From Cavia porcellus (Eukaryota > Chordata > Mammalia > Rodentia > Caviidae): DNA of 64,000 bases. How positions within the stretch are numbered: the first letter of the stretch is position 1; each line of letters starts with the position of its first letter. The DNA lies in NCBI RefSeq assembly GCF_034190915.1, contig NW_026947502.1:37292785-37356784 (forward strand), read 5' to 3'. The notes below the pieces were generated by a model that saw only the letters and a list, made by a program, of their open reading frames with translations, had not been told where the DNA came from and did no database searches. Positions 44,401-53,039 of this stretch are shown here, one piece after another. The position numbers and the translations under genes were made by a program.

Positions 44401-45168
44401 CCAATCCAACGTCTGGAGATGATCGAAAGAATAATAAAAGATTATTCAGAGTCAAAGAAAAAGCACAAACTACAGAAAAACCCTGTTCACAGAAACACCG
44501 ACAGAGCATGAAAAAAGAATGTGACATACAGATAAGTGGAGAAGCTAGAACTCTAATTAACCATGATCAAAAAACCTACACCAAGGCATACAATAGTTGG
44601 GATTCTAGAAATTCTGCACAAGAAAAGAATATTAAAGGCTGTTGGAGGAAACAAACAACTCACCTATAAAGGAAAACACATCGGAACCACAGCAGATTTT
44701 TCAATACAAACCATCAAGTCAAGAATACTTGAGATGAAGTATGTAAAGCCTCAAAAGAATACAACCTCCAATCTCTTAGCCATCCTCATAAAAAGAAGAA
44801 ACAAACAAACAAAGAAAATAGAAAAGACTCATGCATGCAATTAGGAATGAAAAGGGTGAAATCACAACAGATCTTATAGAAATTCAGAAGAACCAGAAGC
44901 TCATCAATACCTACTTTGAGAATCTGTTTTCAAATAAAATGCAAAATGCAGAGGATATGGAAAGATTCCAAGATGCTTATGAATTATGAAAGCTGAATCA
45001 AAGAGTCATAAAAAGTATAAATAAACCAGTATCAGTGAAAGAAATTGAAGAAAAAATTTAAAAACTACCAAGAAATAAAAGTCCTGATGAATTCACTGCT
45101 GAATTCTATAAGATGTTTAGAGAAGACCTAATGCTGCTACTTCTCAAATTCTTTAATGAAATTGAAAG
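43930..45168 (+). mobile_element. L1-A part 1: ORF1 fused to mid-ORF2
   Basis: Oldest plus-strand L1 of the nest. 43,930-44,770 is a decayed ORF1, with the C-terminal part in frame 44,563-44,844 (RHTIVGILEILHKKRILKAVG, TADFSIQTIKSR). Near 44,770 it jumps to ORF2 at the 'LANLIKK' position and continues through '[16 protein letters not shown]' and 'INTYFENLF' into the start of RT. The whole endonuclease is missing. It is interrupted at 45,168 by L1-B. The (CA)n microsatellite at 44,350 lies inside its ORF1. Confidence 0.75.
44350..44399 (+). repeat. (CA)n microsatellite
   Basis: About 25 CA units with one G interruption (CGCA near 44,360), inside the L1-A ORF1 pseudogene. Confidence 0.95.
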
Positions 45169-45636
45169 CGAGAGTCTGGGCCCTTAATGCTCATGCGAGT
45201 TGAATCACAGCACCCAGGAAAATCTTAGAACTTCACTCTCAGTCGGTAAGACCACACCATGCATCTGAGATCATCTTAGGATGCATGGGAAGTACATGCG
45301 GGCCTACCTGGGCCATGCCCAGTGAAGCAGCTAGCAGGGGCAGAATTCAGTTCCGGGCTCTGAATGGGTGCAGGTTGAATCCCAGCACACCGGGAAACCT
45401 TGAAATGTCATTCCCAGGCAGTGAGATCACATCCTGTGTGTGAAATCATCAAAGGATGCCCGGGAGTCCTCGAGGGCCTAACTGGCCCATGCTCAGCAAA
45501 TCCAAGCATCTAGCAGTTGCCTTCAGTCTTCCCTGGGAGCCAAAAGTGTAACAGGTGATTCCCAGTGCATGGTGAAAGCTTTGAAGCATTGCTCAAAATC
45601 CAGAAATATAGGAAAATGACAAAATGAAAGAGCAAA
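45169..45636 (+). promoter_or_regulatory. L1-B 5'UTR with ~175-bp tandem monomers
   Basis: The anchor 'gttgaatcMcagcac' is at 45,199 and 45,373, with a third degenerate copy 'gtgattcccagtgcat' near 45,555: spacings about 174 and 181. Each unit also has 'gatcatc.taggatgc' and 'ggcctac.tgg.ccatgc' blocks. Tandem 5' monomers drive transcription in rodent L1s (established for mouse). Here about two and a half units. Confidence 0.8.
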
Positions 45637-46669
45637 ATGCAATCTCAAACATCCAGCCCAAACCAAGCAAGCCTAGGAGACATGGACACAGAAAAAAATA
45701 TAAGCCTCACATCTGAAATTCCTGAAATGATAACAACTAAAGTAAAGAAACAACTTTGGGAAGCTATAAAAGAACTCAAATCAGAAAGAGTCTCCCAGGT
45801 AAAAGAAGAAATGAGTAATGTAATGAAAGAAATGCTAAACACATCTAAAGAAGACATAGTTAAAAAATTAGAGGAACAATGCAAAAAGATGGAAACTCTG
45901 AATGAAGAATAAAATATAAGAAACAGAATGCACGAAGCAGATTCAAAGAAATACGGAGGAAATTAAAATTTCCATCAAAAGTTGGCAAAATTGACTTAAT
46001 GAAAGTGAAGATAGAATCTCATACTTCAAAGACAAAATTGCAGCTAGTGAACAGGAAAGGAAAGATCTTTTAAAAATAACAAGGAGCCAGGAAGTAACAA
46101 TTCAATGCCTGCAAGATAATGCAAAGATAAACAACATAAGCTTGATAGGTATAAATGAAAAGGAAGGTGACAACAGTAATGATATCAAGAGGCTATTTAC
46201 AGAAGTAATAGCTGAAAATTTCCCAAACATGAGAATGGAAACTCACATACAGATTAGTGAAGCATATAGAATTTCAAATGACCATAACCAAAAGAAAACT
46301 ACACCCACATGTGTAATAATCAACATTCCAGAAATTCACCATAAGAACAGAATATTAAAAGCTGTTAGAGAGAAGACACAGAAATGCTATAAAGGAAAGC
46401 CTATCAGAATCACAGTAGACTTCTCAACACAAACAATGAAGTCAAGAAGAACATGGGGTGAAATATTTCAGATCCTAAGGGAAAATGACTTCCAACCCAG
46501 ACTGATGTACCATGCAAAACTATCCTTCAAAATGGATGGAGAAATAAGATACTTCCATGGCAAAGAACAGCTGAAGAACTTCATGACCACCAAACCAACA
46601 CTGCAAAGAATACTGAAAGACATTCAAGACAGACATAGGAAAAAACCACTAAGTGAGGCAAACAGTTAA
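45637..46669 (+). pseudogene. L1-B ORF1p, frameshifted
   Basis: Frame 45,637-45,912 encodes the N-terminus and the first part of the coiled coil (TTKVKKQLWEAIKELKSERVSQVKEEM). 45,913-46,141 is disrupted. Frame 46,142-46,669 (175 codons) holds the RRM (MIGINEKEGDNSNDIKRLF) and C-terminal domain (RLMYHAKLSFKMDGEIRYFH, PTLQRILKDI). Nearly full-length ORF1p in total; the middle break makes it inactive. Confidence 0.85.
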
Positions 46670-46679
46670 ACAGAGTGGA

Positions 46680-47949
46680 AAGGTAAAGAATCAACAGCAG
46701 AAAGATAACATGTCAAAAGTAAACCAATATATATCAGTTATAACCATTAACATAATTGGTCTCAATTCACCAATTAAAAGAAACAGAGTGGCAGAATGGA
46801 TCAACAAACAACATTCAAAAATATTCTGTATTCAGGAAACCCATCTAACCCAAAAGAAAACTCATAGACTGAAAGTCAAAGGATGGAAAACAATGCTCCA
46901 TGCAACAGGATCCCAAAAAACAGAAGGGGTAGCTATTCTGTTTGCAGGCAATGTGAACTTCAAACCAAGAATGATCCAAAGAGATAAAGAAGACCACTAT
47001 ATACTAGTCAGGGGAAAACTTCAAGAAGAAGAGATAACAATCTTAAATATCTATGCACCAAATTTGGGAGCATCCCTATACAAATGAAATGAAATGAAAA
47101 ATCAAATATGCAATAACACAATTGTAACAGGAGACCTTAACATGCCATTGTCACAAAGGGACAGATCAACTAGACAGAAAATCAACAAAGAAATAACAGA
47201 ACTGAATCACACCTGTGAACAAATGGAATTAATAGATGTATAGAGTATTCCACCCAACATCAGAATATACATTCTTTTTAGTAGAACATGGAAAATTCTC
47301 TTAAATAGACCATATATAGCTCACAGAACATGCTTAAGTAAATGCAAAAGAATTAAAATTATGCTATGCATGTTATTGGATCCTAGCGCCATGAAACTAG
47401 AAATTAATGACAAAGGAAACTGCAAAAACCCCACAAATAATGGGAAATTGAATAATACACTCATGAGCAATCAGTGTGTCACAGAGGAAATTAAAGAAGA
47501 AATTAAACAATATTTACAGGCAAATTAAAATACAAATACATTTTATCAGAACCTGTGGGATGCAATGAAATCAGTCCTCTGAGGAAAATCTATTGCAGTG
47601 AACTCCCACATAAGGAAACCAAAATGAACACAAATAAACAACCTGATGGTATACCTCAAACATCTAGAAAAATAAGAGTGAGTCAAGCCCAAAGCCAAAA
47701 GAAAGGAGGAAATTATAAAGATCAGAGCAGAAATCAGTGCAATAGAGACTAAGAAAACAATCCAAAGAATCAATAAATCAAAGGATAAATTATTTGAAAG
47801 AATAAATAAAATTGACAGGCCTGTAGCCAATCTTATTTAAAAATGAAAGAAAAGAGTCAAATTCGTGCAATAAGAAATGAAAAGGATGAAATCACTACAG
47901 AGCCTGTGGAAATACAGAAGATTATCAATATCTATTTCAAAAAATCTAC
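46680..47949 (+). pseudogene. L1-B ORF2p, first half (endonuclease)
   Basis: Frame 46,653-47,087 covers the EN start (VNQYISVITIN, IQETHLTQ with the catalytic Glu, LNIYAPN). A frame change follows near 47,087. Decayed EN sequence continues (the ILLSDH position is mutated near 47,375) and the linker runs to 47,949, where the target duplication TCTCAT begins. The minus-strand frame 47,830-47,546 is only antisense. Confidence 0.85.
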
Positions 47950-47955
47950 TCTCAT
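47950..47955 (+). other. Provirus target-site duplication, left
   Basis: TCTCAT, repeated exactly at 53,034-53,039. Six bases is the usual duplication size for betaretroviruses and class II ERVs. The undisturbed L1 phrase 'ctactctcatagcttgataa' is restored if the provirus is removed. Confidence 0.95.
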
Positions 47956-48337
47956 TGTTGGGAGCCGGCCATGTTATTCATGAGAGCATATTCATAAGAT
48001 GGCACCCACCTGCCGCCTCGCTGCTCCCCCGCCCATCATGTGCCCAAGATGGCGCACACATCCTACTTCCTGGTTCTTGCTCGGCTTACTGTCCCCGCCA
48101 TATATGGTAATGATTGATTGCTTCCTTGTTGCCGCCCAATCGCCTGTCCCCACGTGTAATCCCATGATTGGATAACATTAGCTATATAAGCCCAAGTATA
48201 GGAAGTGCCCGACGCACAACACGGAAGAAGCCATCGAGGACGGACATGTATTGAGGTTGTTGCCCAGTCAATAAAGGTGCTTGCAGAGGCTGAGTGTTCG
48301 TGTGCTCCATTCCGCGGGACGGAAGCGGCTCCGGACA
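47956..48337 (+). repeat. 5' LTR of provirus
   Basis: 382 bp, TGTTGGGAGC...CTCCGGACA. U3 has two AAGATGGC motifs (47,996-48,003 and 48,046-48,053; YY1-like by sequence), a CCAAT-type box (gcccaatcg near 48,146), TATATAAG at 48,183-48,190 and the poly(A) signal AATAAA at 48,270-48,275. Differs from the 3' LTR at three CpG positions. Strong CpG content compared with the surrounding L1. Confidence 0.97.
48183..48190 (+). promoter_or_regulatory. LTR TATA box
   Basis: TATATAAG about 80 bp upstream of the AATAAA signal, as expected for a short R region. The same box is at 52,879-52,886 in the 3' LTR. Confidence 0.75.
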
Positions 48338-48339
48338 GC

Positions 48340-48358
48340 TGGTGGCCCGTACGGGGAC
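48340..48358 (+). promoter_or_regulatory. Primer-binding site, primer tRNA unclear
   Basis: TGGTGGCCCGTACGGGGAC starts two bases after the 5' LTR with the invariant TGG. It resembles a tRNA-Lys site (TGGCGCCCGAACAGGGAC) with one inserted base and three changes. It does not match the tRNA-Phe site used by IAP. A less common tRNA may be the primer. Confidence 0.75.
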
Positions 48359-48420
48359 TTGAAACCATTCCCGTGCCTTCTGCGACTCCTGTGACTGCGT
48401 TGAGAGACGGTACGTACCTG

Positions 48421-48429
48421 CGGGTGAGT
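48421..48429 (+). promoter_or_regulatory. Candidate major splice donor
   Basis: CGG|GTGAGTG in the leader, 85 bases after the 5' LTR and upstream of gag. Good donor consensus at the expected place for the env mRNA. No splicing evidence beyond sequence. Confidence 0.45.
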
Positions 48430-48566
48430 GGAGGCTCAACCCGGCCCTTGGTGGACGCACTTTAAGGGATCTACTGGTCGACCCCTTGTGGGGATCGACA
48501 TTGCCCGAAAAAGAAGGGCAGGCCTCTGTTGGCTATTGCGCCTCGGGGCTCTTTAATTTTGTTAAG

Positions 48567-50403
48567 ATGGGCAATGTTAACTGCGGCCCCCTCGCCTTAT
48601 CACTGTGGTTGTTGCTTAAGGCGCGAGGGATTAGGATAGATAAGCAAACGGTGCTGCAGTTCTTCAAATGCATCAACGATTTGGCCCCGTGGTTCCTGCC
48701 CACCGTGTCCCTCACCTTGCCCTCCTGGGAGAAATTAGAACGAGACATTCAATTTGCAGAAGAGCAAGGCACGGGATGTCGACCCCATGGTTCGCCCCAT
48801 TTGGGAGATGGTTCGGGCATGTCTCAAAACCGAAAGTATGGTAGGCGCAGCCCAGGGACTCAAAGAGGCACGCCAGGCTTTCGAGCAGGCGCACTCGGAG
48901 AGCTCCAGGGAGGCCTCAGAGGTTGGCTCACCGAGCCATTCAGATTCAGAGGGGGAAGACCCTAAGGTGGGCCCAAAGGAGGAAACTGACAGTAAGATAG
49001 GCCCACATCGCAATACAGGGCAGAAAGTTCATAAACCTGCTGGAGCCTTGTGTGAAGGGATGATGGAGAGCTTAGAGGAAGAGCTCGAGAGAGTGGAGAA
49101 TGATATACAGGAAGTACATACCCCAGGCGGGACGAGACCAACCCCGTCTGCCCCTCCCTGGGAGCCACCCCAGGAAATGAGCGCACCTGGAGGCTGGGGG
49201 CCGCCTCCTCCCTTCCCTGCCACACTTCCGTTCTCCGGGCGCCGCTCATTTCATGGCCGTTTATGGGACGTCTTGCGTAGGGGCCTTGCCTCGTATGACG
49301 CTCCCAGCTTCTACCCGGTCCTCCAGGACCAGGCCGGCGCGCCTTATTATCAGCCCCTGGACATGAAAGTGGTTAAGGGGTTAAAAGAGGCAGTCTCCAC
49401 TTACGGCCCCAACGCCCCCTTTACGCAGGCTCTTTTGGATAATATAGGAACCACCCCTTTGACACCCTTGGATTGGGCACAGCTTGCAAAGGCATGCCTG
49501 TCTCCAGGCCAATTTATGGACTGGAAGGCTTGGAACGACGAGTATTGTGGGGAGCAAGCCGAAAAGAACGCTAGGGAGCGCAATGCTAGATGGAACAAGG
49601 ATATGCTACTAGGTCAGGGAGCCCATGCGCAAGATCAAATCCGGCACCCTCAGGCAGTTTATGATCAAATTACCAAGTGCGCTATTGCCGCTTGGAAACA
49701 GCTTGCCAAGCCAGGCAAACATACTGCCTGTCTTACTAAAATTGTGCAGGGAACGACAGAGCCTTTTTCTGATTTTGTGGCCAGGATGTTAGATGCCGCC
49801 GGCAAGGTCTTTCCAGACCCTAGTGTAGCCCAGCCCCTGGTAAAACAGCTAGTCTTTGAACAGTGTACCAAGGATTGCCGTGCAGTGATTACACCGCACA
49901 AAAATAAGAGTCTAGAGACTTGGACCAAGTTATGCAGAGAGGTAGGGGGGCCGCTTTCCAATTCAGGCCTTGCAACCCTGGTGAGCGCGTCTATTAACAC
50001 CGCCCTCAGCTCTCGCACCCCAGCAACACAACAACAGACACAAAGAAATAAAAAATGTTTTGAGTGCGGCCAGACAGGACATGTTAGGAGATTTTGTCCA
50101 AATAAAGAAAGCAAAGGTGACCACCCTCAACCAAGTGGGACACCCAGCGGAGGACAAGCAGGCCTATGTCAACGGTGCCGTAAGGGCCACCATGCCGCCA
50201 AGGACTGTCGTTCCGTTTTTGATAAGGAGGGCAATTCTCTAACTGGCCGCAAAGAGTCCCAGTCAAAAAACGGCCAGAGGGGGCCCTCCTACAAGGCGGG
50301 CCCCCTTTCCCCCAGCAGCCCCTTTCCGGGAGTGAACAGCCAGTCAGGGCTACCCCAGGGTCAGCAGGAGTGGACCTCTGTGCTGCCTCCGGACTCATAC
50401 TAA
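48567..50403 (+). pseudogene. gag: gag polyprotein with a frame break in matrix
   Basis: The start is chosen at ATGGGC (48,567), giving the Met-Gly needed for myristoylation; matrix-like sequence follows (MGNVNCGPLALSLWLLLKA). Near 48,740-48,780 reading passes from this frame to the next one, which is then open from 48,739 to the TAA at 50,401-50,403 (about 550 codons). Features in order: acidic region, PSAP late-domain motif (49,144-49,155), capsid with the major homology region (QGTTEPFSDFVARML, 49,747-49,806), and two zinc knuckles: CFECGQTGHVRRFC (50,056-50,097) and CQRCRKGHHAAKDC (50,167-50,208). Gag assembles particles and packages RNA. Apart from the matrix break it is intact; a sequencing indel is possible. 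Confidence 0.92.
50265..50305 (+). promoter_or_regulatory. gag-pro -1 frameshift site and stem
   Basis: Slippery heptamer A AAA AAC at 50,265-50,271, in the correct phase of the gag frame (Ser-Lys-Asn codons), the same heptamer as MMTV gag-pro. Seven bases later an 8-bp all-G/C stem can form: GGGGGCCC (50,279-50,286) with GGGCCCCC (50,298-50,305), loop of 11. After a -1 slip the reading frame is open straight into pro. Loop bases could pair downstream to make a pseudoknot, which I have not modelled. Confidence 0.9.
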
Positions 50404-51170
50404 CACCTGAAATGGGAGTCCAATTGATAGAAACTTCATTTAAGGGGCCATTGCCACCGAATACTGTTGGCCTGCTTTTAGGGCACTCTTCAGTGGCCCT
50501 TCATGGCCTTACAGTTGTGCCAGGTGTCATCGATTCTGATTATATGGGCAAGGTTAAGATTATGGCTCAGTCATTACAAGGAACACTGATTATAAACAAA
50601 GGGGATAGGATAGCCCAGTTACTTATTCTGCCCAGCTTGCATGGTCAATATCCAGCTAAGCAACAGTCTCAGGGTGCCCAGGGATTTGGGTCCACGGGCG
50701 AAAATTTTATTGGCCTTCATATGACCTTGCAGGAACGACCCATGTTGCTCCTCTCAATCAATGGTAAGAAAATTAAGGGGTTGCTAGACACCGGCGCTGA
50801 CCGCTCTATCATTGCTCATAAAGATTGGCCGGCCTCCTGGCCCCTCAATGTGGCAGAACAGACCCTTCAGGGATTGGGATTTGTGCATTCACCCAGTATA
50901 AGTGCTCAGTCCCTTCCCTGGCAGGACGAGGAGGGACATGGTGGGTCTTTTCAACCCTATGTCCTTAACCTCCCAGTAACCCTTTGGGGCAGAGATATTC
51001 TAGTCCAAATGGACATCACCCTACATACGGGATGTTCTGAGGTGTCTCAAAACATGATGAAGCGGATGGGCTATACCCCCGGTAAAGGCCTGGGAATCAA
51101 ATTGCAAGGAAATACTTCTCCTGTGTCCACTACCATTAAACAAGACAGGAAAGGGTTGGGTTTTTCTTAG
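50272..51170 (+). CDS. pro: pro: dUTPase-protease with G-patch
   Basis: Expressed by -1 frameshifting from gag; the zero-frame product would begin within 50,272-50,370 and stops at TAG 51,168-51,170. The dUTPase part begins at GVDLCAASG (about 50,367) and keeps all five motif areas: [27 protein letters not shown] and GFGSTG. The retroviral aspartic protease follows with DTGADRS (DTG about 140 residues after Met 50,370) and the LWGRDIL helix, then a C-terminal G-patch ([19 protein letters not shown]). dUTPase limits uracil incorporation; protease matures Gag. All catalytic signatures are present and no stop interrupts it. This layout is diagnostic of betaretrovirus-like elements. Confidence 0.95.
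51158..51164 (+). promoter_or_regulatory. Probable pro-pol -1 frameshift site
   Basis: G GGT TTT lies in phase with pro, two codons before its TAG stop (51,168). Shifting back one base opens the pol frame, which runs without a stop into the RT sequence. The XXXYYYZ pattern fits the -1 slippery rule; the exact heptamer GGGUUUU is less common than those of MMTV or MPMV pro-pol. Confidence 0.65.
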
Positions 51171-51460
51171 GGGCCGCTGCAATGCCTCTCACACCCACTC
51201 CCATAAAATTGACATGGAAGTCAGATACCCCTGTCTGGGTGACGCAGTGGCCCCTGCCTACAGAGAAAAGAGAGGCAGCATTTCAATTGATACAAGAGCA
51301 GTTACGGCTGGGGCACATCCAGCCGTCCACTTCCCCTTGGAATACCCCCATATTTGTTATCAAAAAGAAATCTAGAAAGTGGAGGCTTCTCCATGATTTG
51401 CGGGCTGTCAATGCACACTGTCCAACTGCTGGAATGGTTACCCTAATTTCGCCATTCTAG
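51161..51460 (+). pseudogene. pol: pol stub: first part of reverse transcriptase
   Basis: Frame with [47 protein letters not shown] and [12 protein letters not shown], the start of a betaretroviral RT fingers domain. After about 75-80 RT residues (near 51,412) the similarity stops; the frame ends at TAG 51,458-51,460. The YxDD catalytic motif, RNase H and integrase are all deleted. The deletion joins directly to env sequence. The element would need a helper RT and integrase. Confidence 0.92.
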
Positions 51461-52286
51461 CTTACCGCCCAAGTTATCTTTGGATTCCCGTGCAAGCCCA
51501 GGACTGGGTTGGATCAGTCTCACAGCAGATCTCGCTCTCTTCCTTACCAACCAGAACAAAAAGAGGGATAAAAGATTGGTTGTGGCAGGCAGCGGGGGTG
51601 GTCTCTTCTCTGTTTGTCCCTGCAGTGGGACAGGCTGTTTTGCAGGCATGGACCTCCGAGCAGCTCGTGCTGACCATGGATGCAGTCAATCGGCTGAGCA
51701 ACGCCACACGAGAGACCATCAAGGCTCAAAGGCAACAGATAGAGCTAAACAGCCAAGCAATACTCCGGCTACAAGAAGAAATCCAACTCATCGGACAAGA
51801 GATCGATGCCCTGTGGCAGGTCGCCACTCAACTTTGCGACCAGAGGTGGCTGTCCTTCCAGGTGTGTGTCACTCCCGTTCGCACCAACTTGACTGAAACC
51901 ACAAAACTATGACCGCGTGGTTACAGGACACTTATCTGCCAAAATTTCATAATCTGTCTGTGATTGTTAATCACGAGTTAAACGAGATAGAAAAGGTTCA
52001 ATTAAACCCAGTTAGGTTTGATTTGTCTACCCTGAGGGACGTCCTAAAAGGTTTGTGGGACCATGTCACTTCCTGGTTCTCTTGGCCCAATTTGACTACT
52101 TGGATTCTGATTGTTGTTGCCATACTGGTGGGGTTGGTGGTCGTCAAATGCTTGCTAGACCGCTTGATGCAAACCCAGCAGCAGGTCAAGTTCACAGCTA
52201 TGGCGGCAATGCAGCTGGCGGAGGGGGGCCCATGCGGTAGCCAGGCGGCTGCATATCTCCTCCATGTCGCAGAGCATCAGTTATAA
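51415..52286 (+). pseudogene. env: env 3' part: end of SU and transmembrane subunit
   Basis: After the pol deletion a second frame, open from about 51,376, reads as SU C-terminus (RPSYLWIPV near 51,466-51,492). Then a furin-type RTKR (51,553-51,564), a hydrophobic fusion-peptide-like segment, a long heptad coiled coil (51,660-51,830) and a Cys-x9-Cys loop (51,834-51,870) followed by TPV, resembling the HERV-K(HML)/MMTV TM. The frame stops at TGA 51,910-51,912. A second frame starting at the overlapping ATGA (51,909) carries the rest: ectodomain with NLS/NLT sites, a membrane anchor (about 52,095-52,160) and a cytoplasmic tail to 52,286. So TM is split by a one-frame break and SU is mostly missing; no functional Env can be made. 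Confidence 0.88.
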
Positions 52287-52651
52287 AATGCTGGATGGGT
52301 GAGCCAAAGACGGGAAAGACTGAGGTACCCCACCTTGCTCAACCTAAGACAGGCCCCATTCCACACAATGACAGCAAGAGGCACCAAGGTGCGAGACCAG
52401 ATGGTATTGCATGACATTCTACTCTTGGGGTTTTTGAAGAGAGATGTCAGGCTATATGTCTGTATGCATCTAGGTTTCATCCGAATTACCCTAGCCCTGC
52501 GCAAAAGGATGAGGCTTGGAGGTCCCTTCCGACGCGGGGGTGGCCAACCTGTGCCGGGGGATGACCTCAGAGCCATGCACAGCGGGGTACAGACCTCTGT
52601 AGTCACTTGGAAAGTCTCGCTGTCCTTCCTTGTAAATAAGAAAGGGGGAGA
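52287..52651 (+). other. Region between env and 3' LTR, with polypurine tract
   Basis: Contains an open frame 52,299-52,679 that runs into the LTR and starts at a GTG; its first ATG is at about 52,368. No domain was recognised and it is probably not coding. The polypurine tract AAGAAAGGGGGAGA (about 52,638-52,651) sits directly before the 3' LTR and primes plus-strand DNA synthesis. Confidence 0.75.
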
Positions 52652-53033
52652 TGTTGGGAGCCGGCCATGTTATTCATGAGAGCATATTCATAAGATGGCA
52701 CCCACCTGCCGCCTCGCTGCTCCCCCGCCCATCGTGTGCCCAAGATGGCGCACACATCCTACTTCCTGGTTCTTGCTCGGCTTACTGTCCCCGCCATATA
52801 TGGTAATGATTGATTGCTTCCTTGTTGCCGCCCAATCGCCTGTCCCCACGTGTAATCCCATGATTGGATAACATTAGCTATATAAGCCCAAGTATAGGAA
52901 GTGCCCGACGCACAACACGGAAGAAGCCGTCGAGGACAGACATGTATTGAGGTTGTTGCCCAGTCAATAAAGGTGCTTGCAGAGGCTGAGTGTTCGTGTG
53001 CTCCATTCCGCGGGACGGAAGCGGCTCCGGACA
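52652..53033 (+). repeat. 3' LTR of provirus
   Basis: 382 bp, same ends as the 5' LTR. TATATAAG at 52,879-52,886 and AATAAA at 52,966-52,971. By manual alignment it differs from the 5' LTR at three sites: CGTG versus CATG (~52,734), GTCG versus ATCG (~52,929), and ACAG versus ACGG (~52,938). Confidence 0.97.
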
Positions 53034-53039
53034 TCTCAT
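53034..53039 (+). other. Provirus target-site duplication, right
   Basis: TCTCAT, exact copy of 47,950-47,955. L1-B ORF2 resumes with 'agcttgataa'. Confidence 0.95.

Larger units (their letters stand above)
47956..53033 (+). mobile_element. Class II (betaretrovirus-like) provirus, internally deleted
   Basis: 5,078 bp with two 382-bp LTRs, primer-binding site, gag, pro (dUTPase-protease), a short RT stub, a TM-containing env 3' part, polypurine tract and 3' LTR. Three LTR differences indicate a young insertion. The LTR start 'tgttgggagccg' and the 'aagatggcgc' motif are like rodent IAP LTRs (class II). The deletion between about 51,412 and 51,424 removed most of pol and the start of env; matrix and TM each have a frame break. 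Not replication-competent, although gag and pro products are largely open. Confidence 0.95.

Noticed and set aside
49665..50114. 149-codon minus-strand frame in the provirus
   Set aside because: Antisense of gag capsid/nucleocapsid; the plus-strand gag motifs are unequivocal.
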